DNA of 64,000 nucleotides from positions 186,001 to 250,000 of the forward strand of contig NZ_VYGV01000028.1 of NCBI RefSeq assembly GCF_013387465.1, given 5' to 3'. Shown one piece after another: positions 7,295-16,207 of the stretch. The position numbers and the translations under genes are program-made. A model generated the notes under the pieces. The model saw only the letters and a list, made by a program, of their open reading frames with translations, ran no database searches and had not been told where the DNA came from. Within the stretch, counting starts at the first letter, position 1. The number at the start of each line of letters is the position of its first letter. Source of the stretch: Hydrogenophaga aromaticivorans. Its GTDB lineage: Bacteria > Pseudomonadota > Gammaproteobacteria > Burkholderiales > Burkholderiaceae_C.

Positions 7295-8193
7295 ACGCAC
7301 CCTACGAAGCCGTGGCGCTGGAGCGCCTGCCCGAGCCTTCCGTCGAACGCGCTGCCGAAGTCAACTTCGCCTACCTCGACGAGCGCACCAAGCGCATGAT
7401 CCGCCGCGCCATCCTCAAGGCCGTGGCCATTCCCGGATACCAGGTGCCGTTCGGTTCGCGCGAGATGCCGCTGCCCTACGGCTGGGGCACCGGCGGCATC
7501 CAGGTCACCGCCTCGGTGATCGGGCCGGACGACACCTTGAAGGTCATCGACCAGGGATCGGACGACACCGTCAACGCGGTCAACATCCGGCGCTTCTTCC
7601 AGCGCACCACCGGCGTGGCCACCACCACGCGCACCACCGAGGCGACGCTGATCCAGACGCGACACCGCATCCCCGAAATCCCGCTGGTCGAAGGCCAGGT
7701 GCTGGTCTACCAGGTGCCGGTGCCCGAGCCCATGCAGCGCCTGGAGCCGCGCGAGACCGAGACCCGCACCCTGCACGGCCTGGCCGAATACGGATTGATG
7801 CACGTGAAGCTCTACGAAGACATCGCGCGCTACGGCCACATCGCCACCACCTACGACTACCCGGTGCTGGTCAACGGCCGCTACGTGATGGCGCCATCGC
7901 CGATCCCGAAGTTCGACAACCCCAAGATGCACATGAACCCCGCCCTGCAGCTCTTTGGCGCCGGGCGCGAGAAGCGCATCTACGCCGTGCCGCCCTACAC
8001 GTCGGTCGAAAGTCTGGGCTTCGAGGACCATCCGTTTGAAGTGCAGCGCTGGGATGCCGCCTGTGCCCTGTGCGGCGCCACCGATTCTTTCCTTGACGAG
8101 GTGATCACCGACGACGCCGGCGCACGTATGCACGTGTGCTCGGACTCGGACTATTGCCAGTCGCGCCAGCCGGCTGCGGGGGCAGGGGCATGA
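7291..8193 (+). CDS. phnJ: radical SAM C-P lyase PhnJ
   Basis: A 300-residue PhnJ, the enzyme that breaks the C-P bond of 5-phosphoribosyl-1-phosphonate using S-adenosylmethionine. Cysteines 258, 261, 283 and 289 have spacings 3, 22 and 6, the same as Escherichia coli C241, C244, C266 and C272, which ligate the [4Fe-4S] cluster and form the thiyl radical. Glycine-rich segments typical of the family (LPYGWGTGGIQVTASVIGPD, NIRRFFQRTTGV) are intact, so the enzyme should be active. It overlaps both neighbours by ATGA junctions. Confidence 0.96.
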   Translation: MNAPYEAVALERLPEPSVERAAEVNFAYLDERTKRMIRRAILKAVAIPGYQVPFGSREMPLPYGWGTGGIQVTASVIGPDDTLKVIDQGSDDTVNAVNIRRFFQRTTGVATTTRTTEATLIQTRHRIPEIPLVEGQVLVYQVPVPEPMQRLEPRETETRTLHGLAEYGLMHVKLYEDIARYGHIATTYDYPVLVNGRYVMAPSPIPKFDNPKMHMNPALQLFGAGREKRIYAVPPYTSVESLGFEDHPFEVQRWDAACALCGATDSFLDEVITDDAGARMHVCSDSDYCQSRQPAAGAGA

Positions 8194-8642
8194 GCCTTCT
8201 GATCCGCGAAGCCACCGAGGCGGATCTGCCTGGCGTGCTGGCGCTGTACGGGCAATCGGGCCTGGACAACGACGCCGTGCTCTCTGTGGCGCAGGCGCGC
8301 GAGGTGTTCCAGCAGTTTGCGCGCTACCCCAGCTACCGGCTTTTCGTCGCCTGCGAGCCGGCATTTCCCGACAGCGTGATCGCCACCTACGCCTTGCTGG
8401 TGATGCACAACCTGGCGCACTGCGGTGCACCCTCGGCCATCGCCGAAGACGTGGTCGTGCACCCGCAGCGCCAGGGCCGCGGCATCGGTCGCCAGCTGAT
8501 GGCGCACGCCATCGAGCAGGCCCGCGAAGCCGGTTGCTACAAGCTGGCCCTGTCGTCGAACGCCAAACGCCAGGCCGCACACGCCTTCTACGAATCCCTC
8601 GGCTTCCAGCGCCACGGCCTGAGTTTTGTGATTGAGACTTGA
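8190..8642 (+). CDS. GNAT N-acetyltransferase inside the C-P lyase operon
   Basis: A 150-residue GNAT-fold enzyme. The acetyl-CoA pyrophosphate loop is visible as VHPQRQGRGIGRQLM (R/Q-x-x-G-x-G/A pattern), followed by KLALSSNAKRQAAHAFYESLGF, the usual motif B. The ATG overlaps the phnJ stop (ATGA) and phnK starts 2 nt after its stop, so it is part of the same transcript. By position it may do the job of PhnO, acetylating aminoalkylphosphonates before C-P cleavage. Its sequence was not recognised as PhnO itself, so the substrate is a guess from context. Confidence 0.85.
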   Translation: MSLLIREATEADLPGVLALYGQSGLDNDAVLSVAQAREVFQQFARYPSYRLFVACEPAFPDSVIATYALLVMHNLAHCGAPSAIAEDVVVHPQRQGRGIGRQLMAHAIEQAREAGCYKLALSSNAKRQAAHAFYESLGFQRHGLSFVIET

Positions 8643-8643
8643 A

Positions 8644-9429
8644 ATGAAACCCTCTTCTTCAACCCCCCTGCTGCGCGTGCGCGGCGTGGCCAAGCGTTAC
8701 GGCGACCAAGTCGCGCTGCACGAAGCGTCCTTCGATCTCTGGCCGGGCGAGGTGCTGGCCGTGGTGGGCGAGTCCGGTTCGGGCAAGACCACCCTGCTCA
8801 ACGCCATCGCCGCGCGCACCGCGCCCGATGCGGGCAGTGTCGAATTCCTCGGCCGCGACGGTCTGCTGCAGGACGTGCACGGCATGTCGCAGGCGCAGCA
8901 ACGCCTGCTGGCGCGCACCGACTGGGGCTTCGTGCACCAGAACGCGGCCGATGGCCTGCGCATGGACGTGTCGGCCGGTGCCAATGTGGGCGAACGCCTG
9001 ATGGGCCTGGGCGAGCGCCACTACGGGCGGCTGCGCTGCACCGCCGAAGAGTGGCTGCAGCGCGTCGAGATCGACCCGATCCGCATCGACGACGCGCCGC
9101 GCACCTTCTCCGGCGGCATGCGCCAGCGCCTGCAGATCGCGCGCAACCTGGTCACGCAGCCGCGCCTGATCTTCATGGACGAGCCCACCTCGGGGCTGGA
9201 CGTGTCGGTGCAGGCCCGCCTGCTCGACCTGATGCGCCAGCTCACGCGCCAGATGCACCTCGCCGCGATCATCGTCACGCACGACCTCGCCGTGGCCCGT
9301 CTGCTGGCCCACCGCATGATGGTGATGCAGCGCGGTCGCGTGGTCGAAGCCGGCCTCACCGACCAGGTGCTCGACGACCCGCAACACCCCTACACCCAGC
9401 TCCTCGTCTCTTCGGTACTGCAACCATGA
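8644..9429 (+). CDS. phnK: C-P lyase ABC-type subunit PhnK
   Basis: A 261-residue ABC ATPase-like subunit. Walker A is GESGSGKTT, the signature is FSGGMRQRLQIARN, Walker B is LIFMDEPTSGLD and the H-loop is IIVTHDLA. PhnK docks on PhnJ in the core complex and is thought to drive its opening; it is not a transporter despite its similarity to peptide importers. The ATG at 8644 is taken; an in-frame TTG lies 12 nt upstream. Its stop overlaps the phnL start. Confidence 0.93.
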   Translation: MKPSSSTPLLRVRGVAKRYGDQVALHEASFDLWPGEVLAVVGESGSGKTTLLNAIAARTAPDAGSVEFLGRDGLLQDVHGMSQAQQRLLARTDWGFVHQNAADGLRMDVSAGANVGERLMGLGERHYGRLRCTAEEWLQRVEIDPIRIDDAPRTFSGGMRQRLQIARNLVTQPRLIFMDEPTSGLDVSVQARLLDLMRQLTRQMHLAAIIVTHDLAVARLLAHRMMVMQRGRVVEAGLTDQVLDDPQHPYTQLLVSSVLQP

Positions 9430-10142
9430 ACCCACCCCTGCTTCAGATGAAAGGGGTGGCCAAGCGCTTCACCCTGCACCACCAGAACGGCGCCGAACTC
9501 TCGGTGCTGCACAACGTCGATCTGGAGGTGCGCCCCGGCGAATGCCTGGTGCTCGATGGCCCTTCCGGCATGGGCAAGAGCACGCTGCTCAAGCTCATCT
9601 ACGCCAACTACCGCGCCACCGAAGGCCGCATCACCGTGGCGCCTCCGGGCAGCGCGCCGGTGGAGGTGACCGAGGCCTCGCCGCGCGAGCTGGTGCGGTT
9701 GCGCCGCGAGAGCATTGGCTACGTGAGCCAGTTCCTGCGCGTGATTCCCCGCGTGTCGGCGCTGGACGTGGTGGCCGAGCCGCTGGTGGAAGACAGCGGC
9801 GAAGACCCGGCTGCTCTGGAGGCCGCGCGCGAACAGGCGCGCGCCTGGCTCACCCGGCTGCGCATCCCCGAGCGCCTGTGGGCCTTGCCGCCGGCCACGT
9901 TTTCCGGCGGCGAACAGCAGCGCGTGAACATCGCGCGCAACATGATCAAGCCGCGGCCGCTGATGCTGCTGGACGAGCCCACCGCTTCGCTCGACGCGGC
10001 CAACACCGGCACCGTGATCGAGCTGATCCAGGAAGCCGCCGCGCGCGGCGCCGCGCTGGTCGGCATCTTTCACGACGCCCATGTGGGCGATGCCGTGGCC
10101 ACGCGGCGCATCAACGTCGGTGATTTCAGGAGCGCCGCATGA
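9426..10142 (+). CDS. phnL: C-P lyase ABC-type subunit PhnL
   Basis: A 238-residue ABC ATPase-like protein of the PhnL family. Walker A is GPSGMGKSTLL, the signature FSGGEQQRVNIARN and Walker B LMLLDEPTASLD. PhnL is needed for the PhnI-dependent first step and binds with PhnK to the core complex. ATGA junctions link it to phnK and phnM. Its length matches the family. Confidence 0.93.
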   Translation: MNPPLLQMKGVAKRFTLHHQNGAELSVLHNVDLEVRPGECLVLDGPSGMGKSTLLKLIYANYRATEGRITVAPPGSAPVEVTEASPRELVRLRRESIGYVSQFLRVIPRVSALDVVAEPLVEDSGEDPAALEAAREQARAWLTRLRIPERLWALPPATFSGGEQQRVNIARNMIKPRPLMLLDEPTASLDAANTGTVIELIQEAAARGAALVGIFHDAHVGDAVATRRINVGDFRSAA

Positions 10143-11308
10143 ATCACTCAGTGAGCCCGCCCATCGTGTTCAAGAACGCCCGTCTGGTGCTGCCCGACGA
10201 AGTGCAGACCGGCAGCCTGTCGGTGGAGGCCGGGCGCATCGCCGGCTTCGGCGCGAGCAACAGTTCGCTGCCGCAGGCCATCGACCTGGAGGGTGACTAC
10301 CTCATGCCCGGCTTCATCGAGGTGCACACCGACAACTTCGAGCGCCACCTGATGCCGCGCCCCAAGGTGCAGTGGGCCGAGATGCCCGCGCTGCTGGCGC
10401 ACGACGCCGAGATCGCCGCCGCCGGCATCACCACCGTCTTTGACGCGCTGGGCGTGGGCGATGCCGATCATGAAAGCCTGCGCGGCACTGCGTGGGACGC
10501 GGTGCTGCAGACGCTGGACGCCTGCACGGCAGAAAACGTGCTGCGCGCCGACCACCACCTGCACGTGCGCTGCGAGCTGCCGGCGCACAACACCATCGAC
10601 CTGTTCCAGCCCTTCCACGGGCATGAACGCCTGTCGTTGATCTCGCTGATGGACCACACGCCGGGCCAGCGCCAGTGGGAAAACCTGGAACACGCCCGCA
10701 TCTACTACACCGGAAAGAAAGGCTGGAGCCAGGAAAAGTTCGAGCACCAGGTGGCGCACGCCGAGCGCCTGCAGGCCCAGTACGCCGAGCCGCACCGCGA
10801 CTACTTTGTGGACTACTGCCGCGAGCACGGCATCGCGCTGGCCAGCCACGACGACACCACCGTCGCCCATGTGGAGCAGGCCCATGCCGAAGGCGCCAGC
10901 CTGTCCGAATTCCCGACCACGATGGCGGCCGCCCGGGCCGCGCGCGAGCGCGGTCTGCTGACGGTGATGGGCGGTCCCAACGTGGTGCGCGGCGGCTCGC
11001 ATTCGGGCAACGTCGCAGCGGCCGATCTGGCGCGCCATGGCCTGCTCGACATCCTCTCCAGCGACTACGTGCCGGGCAGCCTGCTCAGCGCCGTGTTGCG
11101 GCTGGTGGCCGATGAGATCCTGAGCCTGCCCGAGGCCGTGGCCATCGTGAGCCGTAACCCGGCCCGCGCCACCGGCCTGCACGACCGTGGCGCCATCGAG
11201 CCGGGCCTGCGCGCCGATCTGGTCCAGGTGCGCGTGGTGGACATGCCCAACGGGCTGCGCCACGGCGTCGTGCGTGCGGTCTGGCGTGAAGGCATGCGCG
11301 TTTTATGA
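10139..11308 (+). CDS. phnM: RPnTP diphosphatase PhnM
   Basis: A 389-residue amidohydrolase-fold enzyme that removes pyrophosphate from alpha-D-ribose 1-phosphonate 5-triphosphate. Metal-site motifs are FIEVHTDNFERHLMPRPK, ADHHLHVRCEL, SHDDTT and GGPNVVRGGSHSGN, followed by LSSDYVPGSLL. It ends the first C-P lyase operon; the stop codon is followed at once by a dispersed GC-rich repeat. A second, diverged phnM lies at 16208-17410. Confidence 0.93.
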   Translation: MNHSVSPPIVFKNARLVLPDEVQTGSLSVEAGRIAGFGASNSSLPQAIDLEGDYLMPGFIEVHTDNFERHLMPRPKVQWAEMPALLAHDAEIAAAGITTVFDALGVGDADHESLRGTAWDAVLQTLDACTAENVLRADHHLHVRCELPAHNTIDLFQPFHGHERLSLISLMDHTPGQRQWENLEHARIYYTGKKGWSQEKFEHQVAHAERLQAQYAEPHRDYFVDYCREHGIALASHDDTTVAHVEQAHAEGASLSEFPTTMAAARAARERGLLTVMGGPNVVRGGSHSGNVAAADLARHGLLDILSSDYVPGSLLSAVLRLVADEILSLPEAVAIVSRNPARATGLHDRGAIEPGLRADLVQVRVVDMPNGLRHGVVRAVWREGMRVL

Positions 11309-11388
11309 CCCCCCGCGCCGCCTGCGGCGTCACCCCCCAGGGGGCGGCACTGGCGGCCCGGCAAAGCCGGTTCCGCGGTGCCCTGGGA
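11309..11388 (+). repeat. dispersed GC-rich repeat, copy 1
   Basis: Begins on the base after the phnM stop. Blocks in order are CGCGCCGCCTGCGGCGTCAC, CCCCAGGGGG, GGCCCGGCAAAGCCGGTTCC and GCGGTGCCCTGGG. The blocks are self-complementary, so an RNA copy would form consecutive hairpins and may act as the operon end. Confidence 0.75.
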
Positions 11389-11418
11389 TTGACTTCCCCT
11401 CCGGCGCGAAGTGACTTT

Positions 11419-11500
11419 CCCCAGGATGCGGTGGAACCGGCTTTGCCGGGCCACTCGCATCGCCCCCTGGGGGGTGACGCCGAAGGCGGCGCGGGGGGGT
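11419..11500 (-). repeat. dispersed GC-rich repeat, copy 2 (inverted)
   Basis: The same element in the opposite orientation, 30 bp after copy 1; it contains GGAACCGGCTTTGCCGGGCC and CCCCCTGGGGGGTGACGCCG. The two copies make a large imperfect cruciform between phnM and phnC. Confidence 0.75.
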
Positions 11501-11520
11501 GTCTTGAAATGTTCCGTGAA

Positions 11521-11538
11521 TCGTCAAACGACTGTCAC
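11521..11538 (+). promoter_or_regulatory. Pho-box candidate upstream of phnC
   Basis: TCGTCAA (11521-11527) and CTGTCAC (11532-11538) are spaced 11 bp, the period of PhoB half-sites. The second half-site is a full match to the consensus and the first is degenerate. Confidence 0.4.
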
Positions 11539-11560
11539 AACGAAAACCCACACTCAGCGT

Positions 11561-11568
11561 GTCTAGAC
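11561..11568. promoter_or_regulatory. PhnF operator candidate upstream of phnC
   Basis: The palindrome GTCTAGAC lies 17 nt before the phnC start, in the context CGTGTCTAGACGACTTTGG. It is identical to the site before phnG, and the downstream ACTT(T)GGAGC is shared with the phnD2 leader. Confidence 0.55.
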
Positions 11569-11585
11569 GACTTTGGAGCCCACCC

Positions 11586-12446
11586 ATGACAACCGCCCTG
11601 CGCATTCACCAGCTGAACAAACACTTCGCCAATGGCAAACACGCCCTGCGCGACATCAACCTGGAGATCCGCCAGGGTGAGATGGTGGCGCTGATCGGCG
11701 CCTCCGGCTCCGGCAAGTCCACGCTGCTGCGCCATGTGGCGGGCCTGGTGGTGGCCGACGCTGGCGAAGGCTCGCTGATCGAGATCGACGGCTGCTGTGT
11801 GCAGCAGGGTGGTCGGGTGCACCGCGACATCCGCAAGGTCCGCTCGCAGATCGGTTTCGTGTTCCAGCAGTTCAACCTGGTGGACCGCTTGCCCGTGATG
11901 GCCAACGTGCTGGTCGGTCGCCTGCACCGCATGCCGCTGTGGCGCAGCCTGACCCGCTGGTTCAACGCCCAGGAGCGGGCGATGGCCATCGAAGCCCTGG
12001 CCCGCGTGGGCATCGCCGAATGCCACGCCCAGCGCGCGTCCACGCTCTCGGGCGGCCAGCAGCAGCGCGCGGCCATCGCCCGCACGCTGGTGCAGGGTGC
12101 CAAGGTGGTGCTGGCGGACGAGCCCATCGCCTCGCTCGATCCCGAATCCTCGCGCAAGGTCATGGAGATCCTCACCCGCATCAACCGCGAAGACGGCTCC
12201 ACCGTGGTGGTGTCGCTGCACCAGGTGGACATGGCCCTGAAGTACTGCCCGCGCGTGATCGCGCTGCACCAGGGCCAGGTGGTCTTTGATGGTGCCGCGT
12301 CGGCGCTCACCCCGGCCCTCTTGCGCGAGCTCTACGGCATGCAGGCCGACGAAATGCTGATGGGTGAGCCCCAGGCCCACGCACCGATTCCCTTGACCAC
12401 GGCGCCCGAGCGCCACTGGCCGGCGCCCCTGGCGCAAGCGGCCTGA
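11586..12446 (+). CDS. phnC: phosphonate ABC importer ATPase PhnC
   Basis: A 286-residue ATPase of a phosphonate importer. Walker A is GASGSGKSTLL, the signature LSGGQQQRAAIART, Walker B VVLADEPIASLDP and the switch His lies in VVSLHQVDMAL. The Q-loop FVFQQFNLVDRLPV is typical of PhnC. The C-terminus carries a proline-rich tail of about 30 residues beyond the ABC core. The ATG at 11586 follows a GGAGC at a good distance. It is first in phnC-phnD-phnE and has its own operator-like site. Confidence 0.93.
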   Translation: MTTALRIHQLNKHFANGKHALRDINLEIRQGEMVALIGASGSGKSTLLRHVAGLVVADAGEGSLIEIDGCCVQQGGRVHRDIRKVRSQIGFVFQQFNLVDRLPVMANVLVGRLHRMPLWRSLTRWFNAQERAMAIEALARVGIAECHAQRASTLSGGQQQRAAIARTLVQGAKVVLADEPIASLDPESSRKVMEILTRINREDGSTVVVSLHQVDMALKYCPRVIALHQGQVVFDGAASALTPALLRELYGMQADEMLMGEPQAHAPIPLTTAPERHWPAPLAQAA

Positions 12447-12515
12447 GCGCCGCGTTCTTTCCCCAGTTCTCATCCCACCGTTCCCTGTTTCCCACCCTTC
12501 CTGAAGGAGTCTTTC

Positions 12516-13460
12516 ATGCTCAAGAAAACCCTGGCCGGCCTCGCGCTCGGCCTCACCCTCACCGGCGCCATGGCGCAGGACATCAACTTCGGCATCATCT
12601 CGACCGAGTCGTCGCAGAACCTCAAGGCCGACTGGCAGCCGCTGCTCGACGACATGGCCAAGCAGACCGGCTTCAAGGTCACGGCATTCTTCGCGCCCGA
12701 CTACGCCGGTGTGATCGAAGCCATGCGCTTCAACAAGGTGCACGTGGCCTGGTACGGCAACAAGTCGGCCATCGAGGCCGTGGACCGCGCCAGCGGCGAG
12801 GTGTTTGCCCAGATGGTCAACGCCGACGGTACCGACGGCTACTACTCGCACCTCATCGTGCACAAGGACAGCCCGATCAAGTCGCTCGACGATGTGCTGA
12901 AGAACGGCAAGAGCTACAGCTTCGGCAACGGCGACCCCAACTCCACTTCCGGTTTTGTCGTGCCCAGCTTCTACGTGTTCGCCAAGAACAAGATCGACCC
13001 GCGCACGCACTTCAAGATCGTGCGCTCCGCCAACCATGAAACGAATGCCCTGGCCGTGGCCAACCAGCAGGTCGACGTGGCCACCAACAACAGCGAGAAC
13101 CTCGACAAGATCGCGCAGAAGTTTCCCGAGAAGCGCAAGGACATCCGCGTGATCTGGACTTCGCCCCTGATCGCACTCGACCCGCTGGTCATGCGCAAGG
13201 ACCTGCCCGAGGCGACCAAGGCCAAGATCAAGAACTTCCTCTTCACCTACGGCAAGACCGACCCGCGTGAAAAAGAAGTGCTGGTGAAGATCTCCAAGCT
13301 CTCGGGCTTCAAGCCGTCGTCCAACGCGCAGTTGCTGCCGATCCGCCAGCTTGACCTGTTCGGCAAGCGCAACAAGATCGAGTCCGACACCGCGCTGAGC
13401 GAAGCCGACAAGATGGCCAAGCTGGCCGAGATCGACAAGCTGCTGGCCGCGCTGAACTGA
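12516..13460 (+). CDS. phnD: phosphonate-binding protein PhnD
   Basis: A 314-residue periplasmic binding protein. The signal peptide MLKKTLAGLALGLTLTGAMA is followed by the mature start QDINFGIISTESSQNL. Further blocks are KVHVAWYGNKSAIEAVDRA and FGNGDPNSTSGFVVPSFYVF, which match the classic PhnD of C-P lyase importers. A GAAGGAG ribosome binding site precedes the ATG. It captures phosphonates and delivers them to PhnE. It is clearly different from the second binding protein at 17581, so the two importers may favour different substrates. Confidence 0.93.
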   Translation: MLKKTLAGLALGLTLTGAMAQDINFGIISTESSQNLKADWQPLLDDMAKQTGFKVTAFFAPDYAGVIEAMRFNKVHVAWYGNKSAIEAVDRASGEVFAQMVNADGTDGYYSHLIVHKDSPIKSLDDVLKNGKSYSFGNGDPNSTSGFVVPSFYVFAKNKIDPRTHFKIVRSANHETNALAVANQQVDVATNNSENLDKIAQKFPEKRKDIRVIWTSPLIALDPLVMRKDLPEATKAKIKNFLFTYGKTDPREKEVLVKISKLSGFKPSSNAQLLPIRQLDLFGKRNKIESDTALSEADKMAKLAEIDKLLAALN

Positions 13461-13576
13461 TCGTTCTCTTCAGCGTTCGCTCCCTGGCGCTGCCCACCCG
13501 GACCGTTCGCGGCACTCTGCTGCGGACGGTCTGCGCGTGAGGCGCGCCCCCGAATTCCCATATCCCGCCCACCACG

Positions 13577-14383
13577 ATGTCCACCACGCTCAATGTCCAC
13601 CGCCTGACGCCGGCCGTGGTTCCCGCACCGAAACGCAGCCTGACCTGGTACCTGTCCTGGGCCGCGCTCTTGCTGCTGCTGGCGGGCTCGTGGAACGGCG
13701 CCGACATGCGCCCGCTCGACCTGATCCGCGACTCGGGCAACATGGCCACCTACGCGGCCGACTTTTTTCCGCCCGATTTTTCGCAGTGGAAGCTGTACCT
13801 GAGCGAGATCATCGTCACGCTGCAGATCGCGCTCTGGGGCACGGCGCTGGCCGTGCTCACCGCCATCCCGCTGGGCCTGCTGGCCTCCAGCAACATCACG
13901 CCCTGGTGGGTGCACCAGCCGGTGCGCCGCCTGATGGACGCGTTCCGCGCCATCAACGAAATGGTGTTCGCCATGTTGTTCGTGGTCGCGGTCGGCCTCG
14001 GGCCTTTCGCCGGCGTGCTGGCGCTGTGGATCCACACCGCGGGCGTGCTGGCCAAGCTGTTCTCCGAAGCGGTGGAGGCCATCGATCCGCAGCCGGTGGA
14101 AGGCATCCGTTCCACCGGCGCCAGTGCGCTGCACGAGATCGTCTACGGCGTGATCCCGCAGGTCATGCCGCTGTGGATTTCCTACATGCTGTACCGCTTC
14201 GAATCCAACGTGCGCTCGGCTTCGGTGGTGGGCATGGTGGGCGCGGGCGGCATCGGCGTCGTGCTGTGGGAGATCATCCGCGGCTTCCAGTACGCCGAGA
14301 CCTGCGCCGTGATGCTGATGATCATCGTCACGGTGAGCGTGATCGACGTGATCTCTTCCCGGATTCGCAAGGTTCTGATCTGA
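13577..14383 (+). CDS. phnE: phosphonate ABC permease PhnE
   Basis: A 268-residue inner-membrane permease with about six hydrophobic segments. The cytoplasmic coupling (EAA-like) loop is VEGIRSTGASALHEIVYGVI, followed by MVGAGGIGVVLWEIIRGFQY, a PhnE hallmark. The gap to phnD is 116 nt with no clear promoter and a small GC hairpin, so it is likely in the same transcript. The start has no strong ribosome binding site; the ATG at 13577 fits the family length. Confidence 0.92.
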   Translation: MSTTLNVHRLTPAVVPAPKRSLTWYLSWAALLLLLAGSWNGADMRPLDLIRDSGNMATYAADFFPPDFSQWKLYLSEIIVTLQIALWGTALAVLTAIPLGLLASSNITPWWVHQPVRRLMDAFRAINEMVFAMLFVVAVGLGPFAGVLALWIHTAGVLAKLFSEAVEAIDPQPVEGIRSTGASALHEIVYGVIPQVMPLWISYMLYRFESNVRSASVVGMVGAGGIGVVLWEIIRGFQYAETCAVMLMIIVTVSVIDVISSRIRKVLI

Positions 14384-14413
14384 GATGGTGCTGGCCGGCT
14401 TAGAGTCGGCACC

Positions 14414-15607
14414 ATGCTGATCTCGCACCGCACTTCGGTGGTGGCCCGCCTGGGCACCGCGCAGACCCTGGCCTGGGCCTCGTCCTACTACCTGCCGGCC
14501 ATGCTGGCCACGGCGATGGCCGCGGACCTTGGCGTGTCCGTGACGACGGTCTTTGCTGCCTTTTCGTTTGCGCTCATCGTCTCTGCGGTGTTTGGCCGCT
14601 GGGCGGGGCAGTTGATCGACCACCACGGTGGCCGCCCGGTGCTGATCGGCACCAACTTGCTGTTCGCCGCGGGGCTGCTGGCGCTGGCATTGGCGCAAGG
14701 GCCGGCGCTGCTGTTTCTGGCCTGGGGCCTGATTGGCGTGGCGATGGCGGCAGGCCTGTACGACGCCGCCTTCGCGACCCTGGTGCGCCTGTATGGCCAC
14801 GACGCGCGCAGCAGCATCACCGGCATCACCCTGATCGCTGGTTTCGCCAGCACCGTTGGTTGGCCGCTCACGGCCTGGCTGGAGCTCGAATTCGGCTGGC
14901 GCGGCGCCTGCCTGTGCTGGGCAGGCCTGCACCTGCTGCTCGGGCTGCCGCTCAATGCGTCCTTGCCGCGCAGCGTGGCAGCGCCCGACGTGAGCCCGGT
15001 GGTGGCGGCGGTGTCACCCACCGCCGTGCCAGAGGTGGCGAGGGCGCCGGGCGCCACGTTCTGGCCCACCGTTCTGCTCTCGCTGGTCTTCGCCATCACC
15101 TGGTTCACCAGCACCGCCATGGCGGCCCACCTGCCCAGCCTGCTGCAAGCCCACGGGCTGACGCTGGCCGCCGCGCTGGCCCTCGCGGCCCTGGTGGGGC
15201 CGGCCCAGGTGGCGGCCCGGCTGCTGGAGTTCGGCTTCCTGCGCAAGGTGCACCCCTTGCTGTCGGCCCAGCTGGCGACGGCCGCGCACCCGGTGGGCGC
15301 CGTGCTGCTGATGGTGGCGGGTGGTCCGGCAGCGTTGTTGTTCACGGTGCTGCACGGCGCGGGCAACGGCATCCTCACCATCGCCAAAGGCACCTTGCCG
15401 CTGGTGATCTTCGGGCCGAAGGGTTACGGGGCGCGCCAGGGTTTGCTGATGGTGCCGGCGCGCGTGGCGCAGGCTTTTGCGCCGCTGGTCTTTGGCCTGG
15501 CGATTGACCGGTTTGGGGGCAGTGCGCTCTGGGTGTCCACCGGGGTGGGCCTGGTCGGCCTGGCTGCGCTGGTGTGGCTGCAGCGCAGTGGCTCGGTGGT
15601 GCGGTAG
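14414..15607 (+). CDS. MFS transporter
   Basis: A 397-residue major facilitator with about 12 hydrophobic segments and the loop 2-3 signature GRWAGQLIDHHGGRPVLIG (G-x-x-x-D-x-x-G-x-R pattern). It starts 30 nt after phnE and ends just before a large repeat block, so it may be co-transcribed with phnCDE. Neither the sequence nor the context gives the substrate; efflux of an organic by-product is possible but unsupported. The C-terminal half has ARQGLLMVPARVAQAFAPLV, a segment common in drug/metabolite exporters. Confidence 0.85.
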   Translation: MLISHRTSVVARLGTAQTLAWASSYYLPAMLATAMAADLGVSVTTVFAAFSFALIVSAVFGRWAGQLIDHHGGRPVLIGTNLLFAAGLLALALAQGPALLFLAWGLIGVAMAAGLYDAAFATLVRLYGHDARSSITGITLIAGFASTVGWPLTAWLELEFGWRGACLCWAGLHLLLGLPLNASLPRSVAAPDVSPVVAAVSPTAVPEVARAPGATFWPTVLLSLVFAITWFTSTAMAAHLPSLLQAHGLTLAAALALAALVGPAQVAARLLEFGFLRKVHPLLSAQLATAAHPVGAVLLMVAGGPAALLFTVLHGAGNGILTIAKGTLPLVIFGPKGYGARQGLLMVPARVAQAFAPLVFGLAIDRFGGSALWVSTGVGLVGLAALVWLQRSGSVVR

Positions 15608-15624
15608 AGGGGTTGCGGTCCGTT

Positions 15625-16160
15625 GTTGTTGCACCTCGCGTGCCAAGGCGTGTGCGGGCAGGCCGCAGTGCTTCAGTGTGGCGGTCGGTGCTGCGCGCCG
15701 ACTTCCCTGCGATGCTCGCGGCCGTGGCCCGTCGCACAACTCGCTGCGTTCGCTTCGCTCTCTCCGCTCAGACAAGTGCGACAAGTCAGTTGACGAAGCG
15801 CGCTGCGCGCGCGGCCACTGCGCTTCTCGGCGCCTCACAGGCGCGCTGCGACCTGCCCGCACACGCCTTGGCAGACACACTGTTGGCGCACCACCGGTGG
15901 AGAGTCAATCCCCCTTCTTGCTGCGGCAGGCGCTGTCCGGTGGGGGCGATGTTCCGGGGTGGCTGTGTCCGCCCGTCTGGGGCCGGGCGCGCCAGTGCGC
16001 GCATCGTTTCATGCTCGCGGCCACTGTCTGAGCGGAGAGAGCGCAGCGAACGCAGCGAGTTTGGCCGCGCCGGCCCCAGGGTGGTGGGCGCAGCGAAGTC
16101 GGCGCAAAGCGCCGACCACCCCGGATGAGCCCCCGCCGGGCAGCGCCGGCCGCAGCCGCG
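15625..16160 (-). repeat. long repeat left of the second phn set (copy A)
   Basis: This gene-free stretch is an inverted copy of 20975-21333. From 15852 to 16160 the reverse complement matches copy B almost base for base, including CTCGCTGCGTTCGCTGCGCT and GGCCGCGAGCATGAAACGA. Near its left end are 20-base inverted arms: GCCAAGGCGTGTGCGGGCAG near 15640 and its complement CTGCCCGCACACGCCTTGGC near 15853. In copy B the two arms are nearly adjacent; here they enclose about 190 extra bases with another CTCGCTGCGTTCGCTTCGCT motif. No protein of believable composition is encoded. Confidence 0.8.
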
Positions 16161-16207
16161 AGGTGCAGCCCCTCGGCTTTGGCCTGCAAAAACCATCTAT
16201 TCAGAGG

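Noticed and set aside
15625..16160. Insertion sequence
   Set aside because: No transposase frame and no target-site duplication; only repeat DNA is present.
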